64,000 nucleotides of DNA. It comes from Chitinophagaceae bacterium. GTDB lineage: Bacteria; Bacteroidota; Bacteroidia; Chitinophagales; Chitinophagaceae. The notes beneath the pieces are model-generated. The model ran no database searches. It was given only the letters and a program-made list of their open reading frames with translations, and was not told the DNA's origin. Each line of letters opens with the position of its first letter. The first letter of the stretch is position 1. Location of the stretch: the NCBI GenBank assembly GCA_016786845.1, contig JAEUVB010000019.1, forward strand, positions 87,661-151,660, in the 5' to 3' direction. The position numbers were made by a program, and so were the translations under genes. Shown here piece after piece: positions 8,534 through 17,916 of the stretch.

Positions 8534-9940
8534 ATGGCTATGAACAAAAAACATTTTTCGCTGATAGTATTCATCTTCACGGCATTGGTCTTGTTGATCC
8601 ATCTGCTCAATACACGTTTCCTGCACATTCCGGATGCCAACCTCATGCCGGTGCGCTGGATTAGTATTGCCTTACTCCTCATCTATGGCTGGATGCAAAA
8701 GAAACTGCCCACCTGGATCTTCGTAGCCATGTTTGTAGGCGTGGCTATCGGATACGATTTCCCGGAAGTGGCCGTGAAACTGGATGTACTCAGTAAGATA
8801 TTTCTCAAACTCATCAAGACCATCATCGCACCCCTCATCTTTGCTACATTGGTGGTGGGTATTGCCGGTCATTCCAATCTCAAACAAGTTGGTCGCATCG
8901 CCTGGAAGTCTATTCTGTATTTTTATTTTGCCACCACACTCGCACTCTTCCTCGGACTCGCCGCCATCAATCTAACACGTGCCGGTTCGGGAATCACTAT
9001 GCCCGCCGATCTCGGAAAGGAAATGCCCAAGGTCGAACATCAAACATGGCAGGATATTCTCTTGCATATTTTTCCGGAGAATATTGCCAAGTCCATCGCC
9101 GAAGGACAAGTCCTGCAAGTGGTCATCTTCAGTATTATTTTTGGTATTGCCTTAGCCATGCTCGCCGATCGCATGCGCAAACCACTCTTGGAATTTTCTG
9201 AGAGCCTGGCCGAGACCATGTTTAAGTTTACCAATATCGTGATGTATTTCGCACCCATCGGTGTTGGTGGTGCTATCGCTTATACGGTGGGTAAAATGGG
9301 TATCGCCGTTTTGCTCAATGGAATCTATCTCGTGCTCACTTTATACGGAGCCCTCATTGCTTTCGTTTTACTCGTATTGATTCCTATCGCATTTTTTGCC
9401 AAACTCAATATTCGAAATTTATTCAAGGTGATTTCCGAACCTTTTACACTCGCCTTTGCGACAGCCAGTTCCGAAAGCGCACTCCCCAAGGCCATGAAGA
9501 ATATGGAACAGTATGGTGTGCCCCGCAAAATCGTTTCTTTCGTGATGCCTTTGGGTTATAGTTTCAACCTCGATGGGACCACATTGTATCTTTCACTCGC
9601 CAGCATCTTTGTCGCTCAGGCCTGCGGTATGGATCTGAGTTTCGGTCAGCAATTGTTTATCGTATTTACCCTCATGATCACCAGCAAGGGTGTGGCCGGT
9701 GTGCCCCGCGCCTCCTTCGTCATTCTGCTCGGCACGGTCGCTTCCTTCGGATTAAAGGAGTGGCCACTCTATATTATTCTCGGTATCGATGCCCTCATGG
9801 ATATGGCCCGCACCAGTATCAACGTGATGGGCAATTGTCTCGCCAGTGCCGTCATCGCCCGTTGGGAAGGTGAAATCGACGAGAAGAAAATGAACAGCGA
9901 AAATGTCTTGTCCAATGCCTACGAAGAGATACAGGCTTAA
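8534..9940 (+). CDS. dicarboxylate/amino acid:cation symporter (DAACS family)
   Basis: 468 residues with about eight transmembrane segments and two re-entrant hairpins, as in GltPh/GltP. Hallmarks are ATASSESALP in hairpin 1, NLDGT in TM7, GVAGVP in hairpin 2 and DMARTSINVMGN in TM8. The Asp and Arg that bind substrate in GltPh (D394, R397 equivalents) and the TM8 Asn are kept, but the Na1-site Asp (D405 equivalent) is Asn and one hairpin-1 Ser is Glu, so proton coupling is possible. It takes up glutamate, aspartate or C4-dicarboxylates at the inner membrane; which one is not visible. Monocistronic; the ATG at 8534 is the only reasonable start. Confidence 0.92.
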   Translation: MAMNKKHFSLIVFIFTALVLLIHLLNTRFLHIPDANLMPVRWISIALLLIYGWMQKKLPTWIFVAMFVGVAIGYDFPEVAVKLDVLSKIFLKLIKTIIAPLIFATLVVGIAGHSNLKQVGRIAWKSILYFYFATTLALFLGLAAINLTRAGSGITMPADLGKEMPKVEHQTWQDILLHIFPENIAKSIAEGQVLQVVIFSIIFGIALAMLADRMRKPLLEFSESLAETMFKFTNIVMYFAPIGVGGAIAYTVGKMGIAVLLNGIYLVLTLYGALIAFVLLVLIPIAFFAKLNIRNLFKVISEPFTLAFATASSESALPKAMKNMEQYGVPRKIVSFVMPLGYSFNLDGTTLYLSLASIFVAQACGMDLSFGQQLFIVFTLMITSKGVAGVPRASFVILLGTVASFGLKEWPLYIILGIDALMDMARTSINVMGNCLASAVIARWEGEIDEKKMNSENVLSNAYEEIQA

Positions 9941-10020
9941 ATAATTTGGGGGTGCCCCCTTGCGTGCAACTGGCCTTTCGTGTATTGAATAAGTTTTCGT
10001 TCGGCACGCTCCGGGGTCGG

Positions 10021-10075
10021 GCTGTCAGCTCATAGTCCTCCTCGCCTGCGGCTCGTGCGGGCTACCGCTTCCATC
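10021..10075 (+). repeat. dispersed 3'-side element, diverged copy
   Basis: GCTGTCAGCTCATAGTCCTC (10021-10040) and GGGCTACCGCTTCCATC (about 10059-10075) resemble the reverse complements of the two conserved motifs of the elements at 43525-43580 and 57115-57165. It lies 81 bases after the stop of the symporter gene, in the same relative orientation as the other copies to their upstream genes. Confidence 0.5.
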
Positions 10076-10140
10076 CCTCACCCACACCCCGTTTCTAATC
10101 GAAGGGCCCGATTCAGTTTAAGCTTTTCCGCGGAATGGAA

Positions 10141-10148
10141 TATCTTCG
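10141..10148 (+). promoter_or_regulatory. -7 promoter element deciding the start of the next gene
   Basis: TATCTTCG, close to the TAnnTTTG consensus, ends 4 bases before the ATG at 10153. It lies downstream of an in-frame ATG at 10135, so the later ATG is the likely start. Confidence 0.5.
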
Positions 10149-10152
10149 CACC

Positions 10153-12174
10153 ATGAAAAAAATGGCCATCCTTTTATTTTGTGTTTCTCTATTTTCATTT
10201 CAAGTTCAATCGGTTCAGGCACAAGCCACCAATCTGTATGAGGACTTTAGCACTTGTGTCAGTGGTCTGCCTGCGGGATGGCAATCTTATTCCGTGTCCG
10301 GTACGCAACAATGGCAATGTACCACCTCAGGGTATATCGGCAGCGGGGTGCGTATGAATGGCTATAGCGGCGGTGCCAATACCAATGACGATTGGCTGAT
10401 TTCTCCTTTATTGGATTTGAGTGCTTACCAAAGTCCGCAACTGGCCTTTTGGAATTATACGGCTTTCAATGGCTCTCCTTTACAGGTATTGGTCTCCAAC
10501 AATTATTCGGGATCCGGCAATCCCAATGCCGCTACCTGGATACCCGTTCCCGTCGGTTTGGCTTTGCCCAACTCTTCTTCATGGTTCTATACCAATTTTG
10601 TCAACCTCAATGCTTATAAAAGTCAACCCCTGCATATCGCCTTCAAGTATTTGTCGACCAATAGCGCTGCAGCCGATTGGCGCATCGATGATGTAACGGT
10701 CACCGATGGAAGTCTGTTTGTTTACAAACAATTCGTTCATGCCGGCGATGGTTTGGCCGGAGGATATTCGGGTGCAAGTTCATTTACGTTTATGTATCAG
10801 AATCTCACAGGCGGTCCTCTGACGGTCACCGCACCGTCTCCTTTTCAATTGTCGAAAGATGGGATCACCTATGCATCTCAATTGACTTATACATCAGGTA
10901 TATCCGGACTCATGCAAAATGTATTTGTGCGCACAGCGCCTACGGTAGCGGATAAAGTGTATCGCAAGGAAATCAGCTTTGCACTCGGAAGTGTTCCGCT
11001 CGGTGAGAAAGTCTATGTACTCGGAACCTCATTACCCGATCAGCAAACCCTGCAAGTGGCCAATTGGAATATGCGTTGGTTTGGCGATCCTTCTTTTTGC
11101 GGATGCGATACCAACCTCGCCCGTCTTAATGCGACACAAGTGCTGAAAGATATGCAAGCCGATGTGTATTGTCTGCAGGAAGTGGTCAACATCAATCAGT
11201 TGGCGCAGATCACGTCATCGCTCGGTAGCAATTACCAATATGCGGTCGCGCCTTTTGGTTCCGGAGCCACATCAACATCATCTTTCAATTATCCGGGATG
11301 TCAAAAATTGGCGTATATCTACAACACGTCTAAAATTCAAAACCTCGGTACCTTCGGTTTGTTAGCCAGTACTTACCCTGCCGATACTTCGGCCTACTAT
11401 TGTTTTTCCTCGGGCCGATACCCTTTCATCATGAAGGCCAAATTGCTGTTGAATGGAAATAGCGATACGGTCATCATCGCCAATATTCATAGTAAGGCCG
11501 GTTCTACCACCGCCGATTATCAGCGCCGCCAATGTGGGGTACAGCACATGACGGACAGTTTGAATGCTCTGTTCCCCGGGAAAAAAGTGTTGGTCATCGG
11601 CGATTATAACGATTACCTCGAGGGCACACCGGTCAGCGGACAAACCGTAACGCCTTATCAATATTTATTGTCCAATAATTATCAGGGCATCACTCTGCCA
11701 TCTCATTACCCCGGACAAAGCACTTATACCGGCACCACCGATCATATGATCGATAATGTAGTCTGTTCGAATGCCCTCTTTCCGTCTTACGCCGATAGCA
11801 GTTGTTTCATCTTTACTGAACCTGAAAAATATCTGACCGATTTTGCCAATACCACCAGCGATCATTATCCGATGATGAGCTACTTCCATTTCAATTTTCC
11901 GGCACCGACCTCGGTGGATGAAAGTGTAACGCAAAGTCGCATAGGTCTTATCAATCCTTCTTCAGATTTGATTTTATTTACTTCCTCAGGTTCTGTCGAC
12001 CAGGAAGTGGCAGTCACAGTTTATGATATGACCGGGCAACGAATCCAAAATGTGAAGTTGGGTTCTTTAAACGGACTAACCCGAATTCCCGTTTCAGGAT
12101 TATCTGCCGGACTTTATCTGGTCGATATACTCCATCAAAAGCAACATATCCGGCTGAAATGGATCAAGCCATAG
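10153..12174 (+). CDS. T9SS-exported protein with choice-of-anchor J and endonuclease/exonuclease/phosphatase domains
   Basis: 673 residues. Signal peptide in the first 25 residues, then a beta-sandwich of the choice-of-anchor J type (about 30-185: EDFSTC, LPAGW, DDWLISP, WRIDDVTV), a linker domain, and an EEP fold domain (about 300-590) with ANWNMRWFG, a Glu in CLQEV, NIHSKAG, a GDYNDY catalytic strand and a final TSDHYPM. EEP enzymes are metal-dependent phosphodiesterases or DNases. The last 75 residues (VYDMTGQRI, GLSAGLYLVDI, KWIKP) form a T9SS type A sorting domain. I infer a secreted or surface-bound nuclease-like enzyme. Start chosen by the promoter element at 10141. Confidence 0.9.
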   Translation: MKKMAILLFCVSLFSFQVQSVQAQATNLYEDFSTCVSGLPAGWQSYSVSGTQQWQCTTSGYIGSGVRMNGYSGGANTNDDWLISPLLDLSAYQSPQLAFWNYTAFNGSPLQVLVSNNYSGSGNPNAATWIPVPVGLALPNSSSWFYTNFVNLNAYKSQPLHIAFKYLSTNSAAADWRIDDVTVTDGSLFVYKQFVHAGDGLAGGYSGASSFTFMYQNLTGGPLTVTAPSPFQLSKDGITYASQLTYTSGISGLMQNVFVRTAPTVADKVYRKEISFALGSVPLGEKVYVLGTSLPDQQTLQVANWNMRWFGDPSFCGCDTNLARLNATQVLKDMQADVYCLQEVVNINQLAQITSSLGSNYQYAVAPFGSGATSTSSFNYPGCQKLAYIYNTSKIQNLGTFGLLASTYPADTSAYYCFSSGRYPFIMKAKLLLNGNSDTVIIANIHSKAGSTTADYQRRQCGVQHMTDSLNALFPGKKVLVIGDYNDYLEGTPVSGQTVTPYQYLLSNNYQGITLPSHYPGQSTYTGTTDHMIDNVVCSNALFPSYADSSCFIFTEPEKYLTDFANTTSDHYPMMSYFHFNFPAPTSVDESVTQSRIGLINPSSDLILFTSSGSVDQEVAVTVYDMTGQRIQNVKLGSLNGLTRIPVSGLSAGLYLVDILHQKQHIRLKWIKP

Positions 12175-12184
12175 ACATAAAAAA

Positions 12185-12214
12185 AAGTGCCTCGAGGGGC
12201 ACTTCTTTTTTTTT
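12185..12214 (+). terminator. intrinsic terminator
   Basis: AAGTGCC (12185-12191) pairs with GGCACTT (12198-12204), followed by a run of T; the A run on the other side makes it usable from the opposite, convergent DUF2795 gene as well. Confidence 0.85.
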
Positions 12215-12222
12215 AAGTTCGT

Positions 12223-12444
12223 TTAATATTCATCCTCGTTGAAGAAGAAATCTTCTTGTGTCGGATAATCCGGCCAGATATCTTCGATGCCTTCATAGGC
12301 TTCACCTTCGTCATCCAATTCTTGCAAATTTTCGATCACTTCGATCGGGGCGCCTGAACGAATGGCATAGTCGATGAGTTCATCTTTGGTTGCCGGCCAG
12401 GGTGCTTCTTCTAAATGAGAAGCTAATTCGAGACTCCAGAACAT
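12223..12444 (-). CDS. DUF2795 domain-containing protein
   Basis: 73 residues, very acidic, with the highly conserved Bacteroidota pattern LELASHLEEAPWPATKDELI, then a helix NLQELDDEG and the end IWPDYPTQEDFFFNEDEY. The family is small, cytoplasmic and near universal in the phylum; its role is unknown. It is monocistronic, with its own strong promoter upstream and a shared terminator downstream. The length equals that of relatives, so the start is secure. Confidence 0.92.
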   Translation of the reverse strand: MFWSLELASHLEEAPWPATKDELIDYAIRSGAPIEVIENLQELDDEGEAYEGIEDIWPDYPTQEDFFFNEDEY

Positions 12445-12480
12445 ATTATAAATTTATGGTGTGTTAATTGTTAATTTGCG

Positions 12481-12511
12481 CAAATGTATGATTAAATTTA
12501 TAACTTCCAAA
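12481..12511 (-). promoter_or_regulatory. promoter of the DUF2795 gene
   Basis: On the minus strand TTTG (12511-12508), 19 bases, TACATTTG (12488-12481): a perfect match to the Bacteroidota consensus, 36 bases before the start codon. On the plus strand TATGTTTG at 12516-12523 is a -7-like element only 4 bases before lolD. Confidence 0.85.
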
Positions 12512-12527
12512 TCTTTATGTTTGCATA

Positions 12528-13178
12528 ATGTTATCCACAGAAAACCTCACTAAAAACTACGGGAAACTCGCTATTTTAAAGGGTGTGAGCATTTCTGTGA
12601 ACCGTGCCGAGATCGTCAGTATCATTGGTTCTTCCGGTGCCGGAAAAAGTACTTTACTGCATATCATGGGTACTTTAGATACACCCGATTCGGGCAAGGT
12701 TTTTCTGGAAGGTGTCGATGTATTTTCTCTCTCTCAGAGAAAGCTGGCCGATTTCAGAAATCGTAAAATCGGATTTGTTTTTCAGTTTCATCATCTGCTG
12801 CCGGAATTCAGTGCATTGGAAAATGTATCGGTACCCTCATGGATAGCCGGCACCTCGAAAAAGGAAACAGAAATCCGTGCCATGGAATTGCTCGACCGTA
12901 TGCAACTCAAAGATCGGGTTCATCATAAGCCGCATGAACTCTCCGGTGGTGAACAACAGCGCGTGGCCATAGCACGTGCCCTCATCAATAATCCCTCAGT
13001 GGTGCTGGCTGATGAGCCTACCGGAAATCTCGACAGTCAAAATTCCGAAGCCATCTTTGCCCTGATCAAGGATTTGCGGGCCGACCTCAAACAAACTTTT
13101 GTATTGGTGACCCACAATCCGGAGTTGGCCCAACAATCTGACCGTATTCTGAAAATGGCCGATGGCAAAACGATATAA
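12528..13178 (+). CDS. lolD: ABC transporter ATP-binding protein, LolD type
   Basis: 216 residues, a lone ATPase subunit: Walker [10 protein letters not shown] (about 36-44), Q-loop in [16 protein letters not shown], signature LSGGEQQR, Walker [14 protein letters not shown], switch His in LVTHNPEL. The [10 protein letters not shown] and EPTGNLD sequences are those of the LolD/MacB/FtsE group, and the annotation LolD (lipoprotein release from the inner membrane) is the usual one for Bacteroidota copies. No permease gene is adjacent, so the partner LolC/E is encoded elsewhere. The next gene bshC starts at the very next base after its stop, so they share an mRNA although their functions are unrelated. 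Confidence 0.85.
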   Translation: MLSTENLTKNYGKLAILKGVSISVNRAEIVSIIGSSGAGKSTLLHIMGTLDTPDSGKVFLEGVDVFSLSQRKLADFRNRKIGFVFQFHHLLPEFSALENVSVPSWIAGTSKKETEIRAMELLDRMQLKDRVHHKPHELSGGEQQRVAIARALINNPSVVLADEPTGNLDSQNSEAIFALIKDLRADLKQTFVLVTHNPELAQQSDRILKMADGKTI

Positions 13179-14798
13179 ATGAAATTTCAAAAAGCAAGTA
13201 TACCCTATGCCGATACAGGATTCTTTTCTCCGCTGGTGATCGATTATCTGGCTCAGGATGATCAACTCAAGTCCTTTGTACAGGACTTTCCTTCGGTAAA
13301 GGCCATAGGCGAACAAATCAAGCGCAAACAGGAACAACCGGTCGACCGGGCAGTTTTAGTAAAAGCTTTGAACAAGCAGTATAGCGCTGTTGCGCCGGGA
13401 GATCCGGTTAAACGCAATATCGATGCTTTGGCATCTTCCAAAACTTTTACCATTTGCACCGCCCATCAGCCGAATATCTTTACAGGCTATCTCTATTTTA
13501 TCTATAAAATCGTGCATGCGATTCGTTTGTCGCAGGAATGCGCCAGGCATTACCCTGACTATCAATTTGTGCCGGTTTATTATATGGGCAGTGAGGATAA
13601 CGACCTGGACGAAATCGGTGCACTCTATTATGGGGGACAATCCTATCAATGGGCCACGGAACAAACAGGAGCCTGCGGTCGGATGTCGACCCGGGATTTG
13701 ACCGGCATACGGGACGAGATCATCCGAACCCTGAACGATCAGTTGCCCCGGGAAAAGGAAATGATTCAACTGCTTCGGCACGCTTATAATGGAACCCATA
13801 CCCTCGCACAGGCCACACGGATTTTTGTCCATGCGCTTTTTCAACAATACGGGTTGATTATAATAGACGGCGATGATCCTGAATTGAAAGCGAATTTTCG
13901 TCCCGTGCTTCAGGATGAATTATTGCATCAGACTTCTGCACGCATCGTAGGCGAACAGATCGAAAAGCTTAAACTTCATTATAATGCCCAGGCTAATCCC
14001 CGGGATTTAAATCTATTTTACCTCAAGGAAGGTCTTCGCGAACGCATCGAAAAAGATGGAGAAGGGTGGAAGGTGGTGAACACCAACGTCCATTTTGTCA
14101 GGCAGGATATCGACCAAATGATCTCGGAGCACCCCGAATATTTTTCACCCAATGTAATTCTCCGACCTTTATATCAGGAAGCCATTTTGCCCAATATCGC
14201 CTTCATCGGTGGGGGCGGTGAGCTGGCCTATTGGCTGGAAATGAAGACCTTGTTTGAGCATTACGGGGTGGTATACCCCCTGCTTTTCCTGCGGAATTCA
14301 CTCCTGGTCATCCCGGAGAAGGAAGCAGAACTGCAAGGCAAGGCCGGTCTGGAAATAAAGGATTTGTTTAAAGCATCACTTCAGTTAGGGAATGAAATCA
14401 TTCAAAATGATGCGTCATTAAAAAAACTTCAAGATATTGATTTGCAATTAGTTAAAGCGTATGACTTAATTATAGCTTTAGCCAGCGAATCTGGTTTGAA
14501 TCTCGCGGAAAGCATGCAGGCCCATCGGGCTAAGGCTTTGAAGATACAGACCCAAATCGCCGGGAAGTTCAGGAATGCCTTACGGAAGAAGGAACATATC
14601 CAATTGGAACGAATCGAGAAATTGAAGAGTCGATTATTCCCGGGCGGTAATCTTCAGGAACGAAAGGAGAACTACCTCACTTTCTTTAAATGGTATGGGG
14701 AGGACTTCATTGAGTCCCTGGTAAAACTTCAGGAAGGATTCGGAACCGAGTTCATGGTCCTGACAGAAAGTCGGGATTCTGTTATTGATTCAAAATGA
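13179..14798 (+). CDS. bshC: bacillithiol biosynthesis cysteine-adding enzyme
   Basis: 539 residues. Conserved features of BshC are visible: an N-terminal Rossmann-like part with FTICTAHQPNIFTGYLYFIYK (shown here in part: TAHQPN, FTGYLYF), the VPVYYMGSEDNDLDEIG stretch, LYQEAILPNIAFIGGGGELAYW, and a C-terminal coiled coil (about 390-510). The enzyme adds cysteine to glucosaminyl-malate in the last step of bacillithiol synthesis, giving the low-molecular-weight thiol used in place of glutathione. bshA and bshB are not in the window. Coupled to lolD by abutting stop/start. Its last 17 bases overlap the convergent EEP gene. Confidence 0.93.
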   Translation: MKFQKASIPYADTGFFSPLVIDYLAQDDQLKSFVQDFPSVKAIGEQIKRKQEQPVDRAVLVKALNKQYSAVAPGDPVKRNIDALASSKTFTICTAHQPNIFTGYLYFIYKIVHAIRLSQECARHYPDYQFVPVYYMGSEDNDLDEIGALYYGGQSYQWATEQTGACGRMSTRDLTGIRDEIIRTLNDQLPREKEMIQLLRHAYNGTHTLAQATRIFVHALFQQYGLIIIDGDDPELKANFRPVLQDELLHQTSARIVGEQIEKLKLHYNAQANPRDLNLFYLKEGLRERIEKDGEGWKVVNTNVHFVRQDIDQMISEHPEYFSPNVILRPLYQEAILPNIAFIGGGGELAYWLEMKTLFEHYGVVYPLLFLRNSLLVIPEKEAELQGKAGLEIKDLFKASLQLGNEIIQNDASLKKLQDIDLQLVKAYDLIIALASESGLNLAESMQAHRAKALKIQTQIAGKFRNALRKKEHIQLERIEKLKSRLFPGGNLQERKENYLTFFKWYGEDFIESLVKLQEGFGTEFMVLTESRDSVIDSK

Positions 14799-15804
14799 GA
14801 ATCGTCGGGTAGTGATCGCTGTAACCATCGTTCCAAACCCCGTTGGAATACGAGCGTTTTGGATATCCTTTATACTGCCCGAATTTCTCAATCATAAATG
14901 GACGATTGAACACGATGGCTTCTTTATAATGTAATCCCGGGGAACTGCTTTTCAGATATCCGTAAGAAATGAGAATTTGATCGAAGAGCCCCCAGGTGTC
15001 CTGGTATGCCATGGTGCCAAGTCCGCGTTTGTAGAAAGCCGTCCAGGGATTAAACATGCCACCCGGTTTCACCTCGTTCGTTTTCCATTTAGTCCCCAAT
15101 ACTTGCGTCACACTCGCATTGATGGGATCATCGTTGAGGTCACCCATGACGATGACTTTGGTGAGGGGATCTATTTTCATGAGGGAATCGATGACCTTTT
15201 TGCTGACGCCGGCTGCGATCTTGCGTTTTTCTCGGGTAGCACTTTCGCCGCCTCTGCGTGAGGGCCAGTGATTCACGAAAACATGGACCACATCATCATT
15301 CAGTTTGCCCACAACATATAATACGTCACGGGTAGGCCTATCGCCAACTTCTACCGGCACGGTTAAAGAGCTGGCGCTCATCACTTTAAACATTTTTGGG
15401 TTATACAGGAGTCCGCAATCCACGCCTCTTTCATCCGGTCCGTCGAAATGCACCACCTTCCAGCCACGGGCACGGAGTTTGGGGTGATTGCACAAGGTTT
15501 TGAGGACGTCCAGGTTTTCAATTTCGGCCACACCCAAGAAGGCCAATCCTTCCGGATTTTGTTCCACGCCCATGATGGAGACCACCGAGGCTAAATTGTC
15601 TACTTTCTTGATGAAGACCGCCGGGGTATAGGCATTGGCGCCGTCGGGGGTAAACTCATCGTCGTTCACATTGGGATCGTTGATGGTATCGTAGTAATTC
15701 TCGAGGTTATAAAAACCTACAACAATCGGTGGTTTTTGTTGCGCATACAACAGGGTATTCATCACCAACAAGCCAATCAGCATCAGGGACTTCTTCATCA
15801 TCAA
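14782..15804 (-). CDS. secreted endonuclease/exonuclease/phosphatase family protein
   Basis: 340 residues: signal peptide MMMKKSLMLIGLLVMNTLLYAQ, then a complete EEP fold. Catalytic-site motifs are FYNLENYYD (Asn of strand 1), AEIENLDVL (metal-binding Glu), VNHWPSRRGG, VMGDLNDDP and the terminal YSDHYPT. The family cleaves phosphodiester bonds with Mg. There is no T9SS domain, so the protein is probably periplasmic, unlike the EEP protein at 10153-12174. Convergent with bshC, overlapping it by 17 bases. Relatives often annotated as endonuclease or nuclease; substrate not predictable. Confidence 0.88.
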   Translation of the reverse strand: MMMKKSLMLIGLLVMNTLLYAQQKPPIVVGFYNLENYYDTINDPNVNDDEFTPDGANAYTPAVFIKKVDNLASVVSIMGVEQNPEGLAFLGVAEIENLDVLKTLCNHPKLRARGWKVVHFDGPDERGVDCGLLYNPKMFKVMSASSLTVPVEVGDRPTRDVLYVVGKLNDDVVHVFVNHWPSRRGGESATREKRKIAAGVSKKVIDSLMKIDPLTKVIVMGDLNDDPINASVTQVLGTKWKTNEVKPGGMFNPWTAFYKRGLGTMAYQDTWGLFDQILISYGYLKSSSPGLHYKEAIVFNRPFMIEKFGQYKGYPKRSYSNGVWNDGYSDHYPTILILNQ

Positions 15805-15913
15805 AATTATTATAGGTTAAAAAAACAACGAATTTTTCAATTCATCGGGGTAAAGAGCTTTATTTTTTGATGAAGATCCGGCCTTTTACCATTTATTAAG
15901 AAGCCGGGGCGGA

Positions 15914-16870
15914 TCAATGGTCTTTGTAAATCGCAACTGTATTGATGCCTTGCGAGGTTCTAACCCCTCTGTACATCCCTTCGCTATTGAAACACAGATC
16001 GTAGTTGCCCTTTGCATCCACGGCGATCAATCCGCCTTCGCCACCGATTTTCACCAGTTTATCTTTGACGACGATTTCGCAGGCCTCGTGCAGGGACAGG
16101 CCTTTATATTCCATCAAGCAGGAAACATCATAGGCGACTACGGCACGGAGGAAGTATTCGCCATGACCGGTGCAACTGATGGCGCAAGTGGCATCGTTGG
16201 CATAAGTACCCGAACCGATGACCGGACTGTCGCCAATACGGCCGTAGCGTTTGTTGGTCATGCCTCCGGTAGATGTTGCGCCGGCGAGGTGACCGTATTT
16301 ATCGCAGGCTACGGCACCCACCGTTCCGAATTTCTTTTCTTCGTGGGCCATGCCTTTGAGATTATCTTCCTTATGGTCGAGCTGATAGAAGTCGGAGTCG
16401 CGGATTTCGATCCATTGATCGTAGCGATATTTGGTAAAGAAGTAATCGTCGGGGGCCTGAGCGATACCGCGGTTGAGGGCGAACTCTTTGGCGCCATTGC
16501 CACTCAGCATCACATGTCCGGAATGCAACATCACTTCACGGGCGAGGACCACGGGATTTTTGATATTGCGAACACCTGCTACAGCACCGGCAGCGAGGTT
16601 GGATCCATCCATGATGGCCGCATCCATTTCGTTGACCCCTTTCTTAGTGAAGACGGCGCCGCGACCCGCATTGAAGAGTTCATTATCTTCCAGACTACTC
16701 ACCGCAGCCACGATGGCATCCATGGCGGTGCCATCTTGTTCAAGTATTTTATAGCCCGCATCCAGTGCATCTTGCAAACCTTGTCTGTACTTCAATTCCA
16801 GATCGGGGGTGAGCATAGATTTTAATATGGTGCCGGCGCCACCGTGTATGGCCAGGGTAAAATTTGACAT
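15914..16870 (-). CDS. iaaA: isoaspartyl peptidase / plant-type L-asparaginase
   Basis: 318 residues of an N-terminal nucleophile hydrolase. The start LAIHGGAGTI, AVSSLEDNELFNAGRGAVFT, and the autocleavage site FGTVGAV with the nucleophile Thr183, then STGGMTNKRYGRIGDSPVIGSGTYA (in part: GGMTNKRYGRIGDSP), are those of the IaaA/asparaginase type 2 family. The precursor cuts itself before Thr183 into alpha and beta subunits and removes beta-aspartyl residues from damaged peptides. No signal peptide, so cytoplasmic. Stands alone with 109 bases upstream to the EEP gene end and 135 bases from the next gene. High confidence in family; isoaspartyl versus asparagine preference not decidable. Confidence 0.92.
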   Translation of the reverse strand: MSNFTLAIHGGAGTILKSMLTPDLELKYRQGLQDALDAGYKILEQDGTAMDAIVAAVSSLEDNELFNAGRGAVFTKKGVNEMDAAIMDGSNLAAGAVAGVRNIKNPVVLAREVMLHSGHVMLSGNGAKEFALNRGIAQAPDDYFFTKYRYDQWIEIRDSDFYQLDHKEDNLKGMAHEEKKFGTVGAVACDKYGHLAGATSTGGMTNKRYGRIGDSPVIGSGTYANDATCAISCTGHGEYFLRAVVAYDVSCLMEYKGLSLHEACEIVVKDKLVKIGGEGGLIAVDAKGNYDLCFNSEGMYRGVRTSQGINTVAIYKDH

Positions 16871-17005
16871 CGTTTTTTCTTTGAACCGTAAAAGTATAGC
16901 AGAAAGTAGAAAATAGGGAGTAGGGTGAAGGATAAGTGGATAAAATAGTTGAGCGCATCTTGAGTAGGATTATTTGGCTTTATCGAATCACCTGCCCACA
17001 ATTCC

Positions 17006-17521
17006 TCATTGATGCAACCCCGCTTTCAATTCCCGGGCGATCCATTTTTCAAGGCGCTTATGTTTTTCCTGTTGTTTCACTTCATCCAGAAAATCATCAT
17101 CATTTACGCCTTCTCCTTTTTCATATACTGCCAACACGTTGCGCAGGGCTGCTGCATGTAGCAAGACTTCATCGTAGCGATCTGCAGGTTGTTGTAAGGC
17201 ATGGCGCGCCCATCCGATGAGGAAGTAAATGAGGAGATTAGGATTGCGGGTCATGAATTCTGTCATTTCCTCGCGCAACTCGACATGAATATCCGGATGT
17301 CCTTGTATCCATGCTTGCAGAAATTGTTTGACGGCTTTGCGCTGATCATGAAAGCGGGTCATGGGCAGGGTGTCGAGCCAGGCCATGCAGCGCAAGGCAT
17401 CTGCTTCGTATCGGGCATAATCTTCTTTTTGTTGTAAGCGGTAGTCCTTGGGAACCAGGGTTGTTTGTGCTTGAGTGCTGAGGGTGAATCCTAAAAGGAA
17501 GAGGAGCGGAAAATGTTTCAT
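17006..17521 (-). CDS. hypothetical secreted protein
   Basis: 171 residues from the ATG at 17521. MKHFPLLFLLGFTLSTQAQ is a good signal peptide, which is why I prefer this start over an ATG 21 bases upstream. The mature part is helical and contains LRCMAWLDTLP, RKAVKQFLQAWIQGHPDI and a helical end LEKWIARELKAGL. I recognise no family. It is probably periplasmic. It lies between iaaA and a small membrane protein gene on the same strand with gaps over 90 bases on each side. Confidence 0.7.
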   Translation of the reverse strand: MKHFPLLFLLGFTLSTQAQTTLVPKDYRLQQKEDYARYEADALRCMAWLDTLPMTRFHDQRKAVKQFLQAWIQGHPDIHVELREEMTEFMTRNPNLLIYFLIGWARHALQQPADRYDEVLLHAAALRNVLAVYEKGEGVNDDDFLDEVKQQEKHKRLEKWIARELKAGLHQ

Positions 17522-17619
17522 GAAGGAAATGATTTTTGGCAACAGAAGATTGTCGATTCAAAGATAGGGAATGGTGACAATAGAATTTGGCTTATGGACC
17601 TATGCCTTTCAAAATCATC

Positions 17620-17820
17620 CTACTGAAAAAACAATACCCCCACCAGCAAGGCGGCAAATATACCTATCCCCACAAAACCGATATACATTACCATATGGAT
17701 CGGTATGCCGTATAGTCGTAAGCCCGGATTTTCGATTCGCTTGCGATACAACTTGAGCAGGATGAAAATAAGGGCGGCTAAGGCTATGAGGTAGTTGATG
17801 ATGGAGGCGAGGGGATGCAT
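17620..17820 (-). CDS. small two-helix membrane protein, unknown
   Basis: 66 residues with two hydrophobic helices (about 8-23 and 42-64) joined by a basic loop KLYRKRIENPGLRLYG. Small, inner-membrane, function not recognisable. The ATG at 17820 has no alternative. It is the last gene before a 520-base repeat-rich spacer. Confidence 0.6.
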   Translation of the reverse strand: MHPLASIINYLIALAALIFILLKLYRKRIENPGLRLYGIPIHMVMYIGFVGIGIFAALLVGVLFFQ

Positions 17821-17916
17821 GAGTAGGGTGGTCGTTTTTTAGTCGCTCAATATTACGAAACTACATGTATAAATTAACTAATGTTAGCATACTTCAAAGG
17901 TGGCCCTACCGGGGGT

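Noticed and set aside
9941..9975. Terminator GGGGGTGCCCCC after the symporter
   Set aside because: The two arms leave a loop of two bases at most and no T run follows.
12528..13178. Full ABC transporter operon
   Set aside because: No permease or lipoprotein gene is adjacent; the following gene is bshC.
15917..16825. 302-codon plus-strand frame opposite isoaspartyl peptidase
   Set aside because: Antisense to a well-supported enzyme with catalytic motifs; composition is that of a shadow frame.
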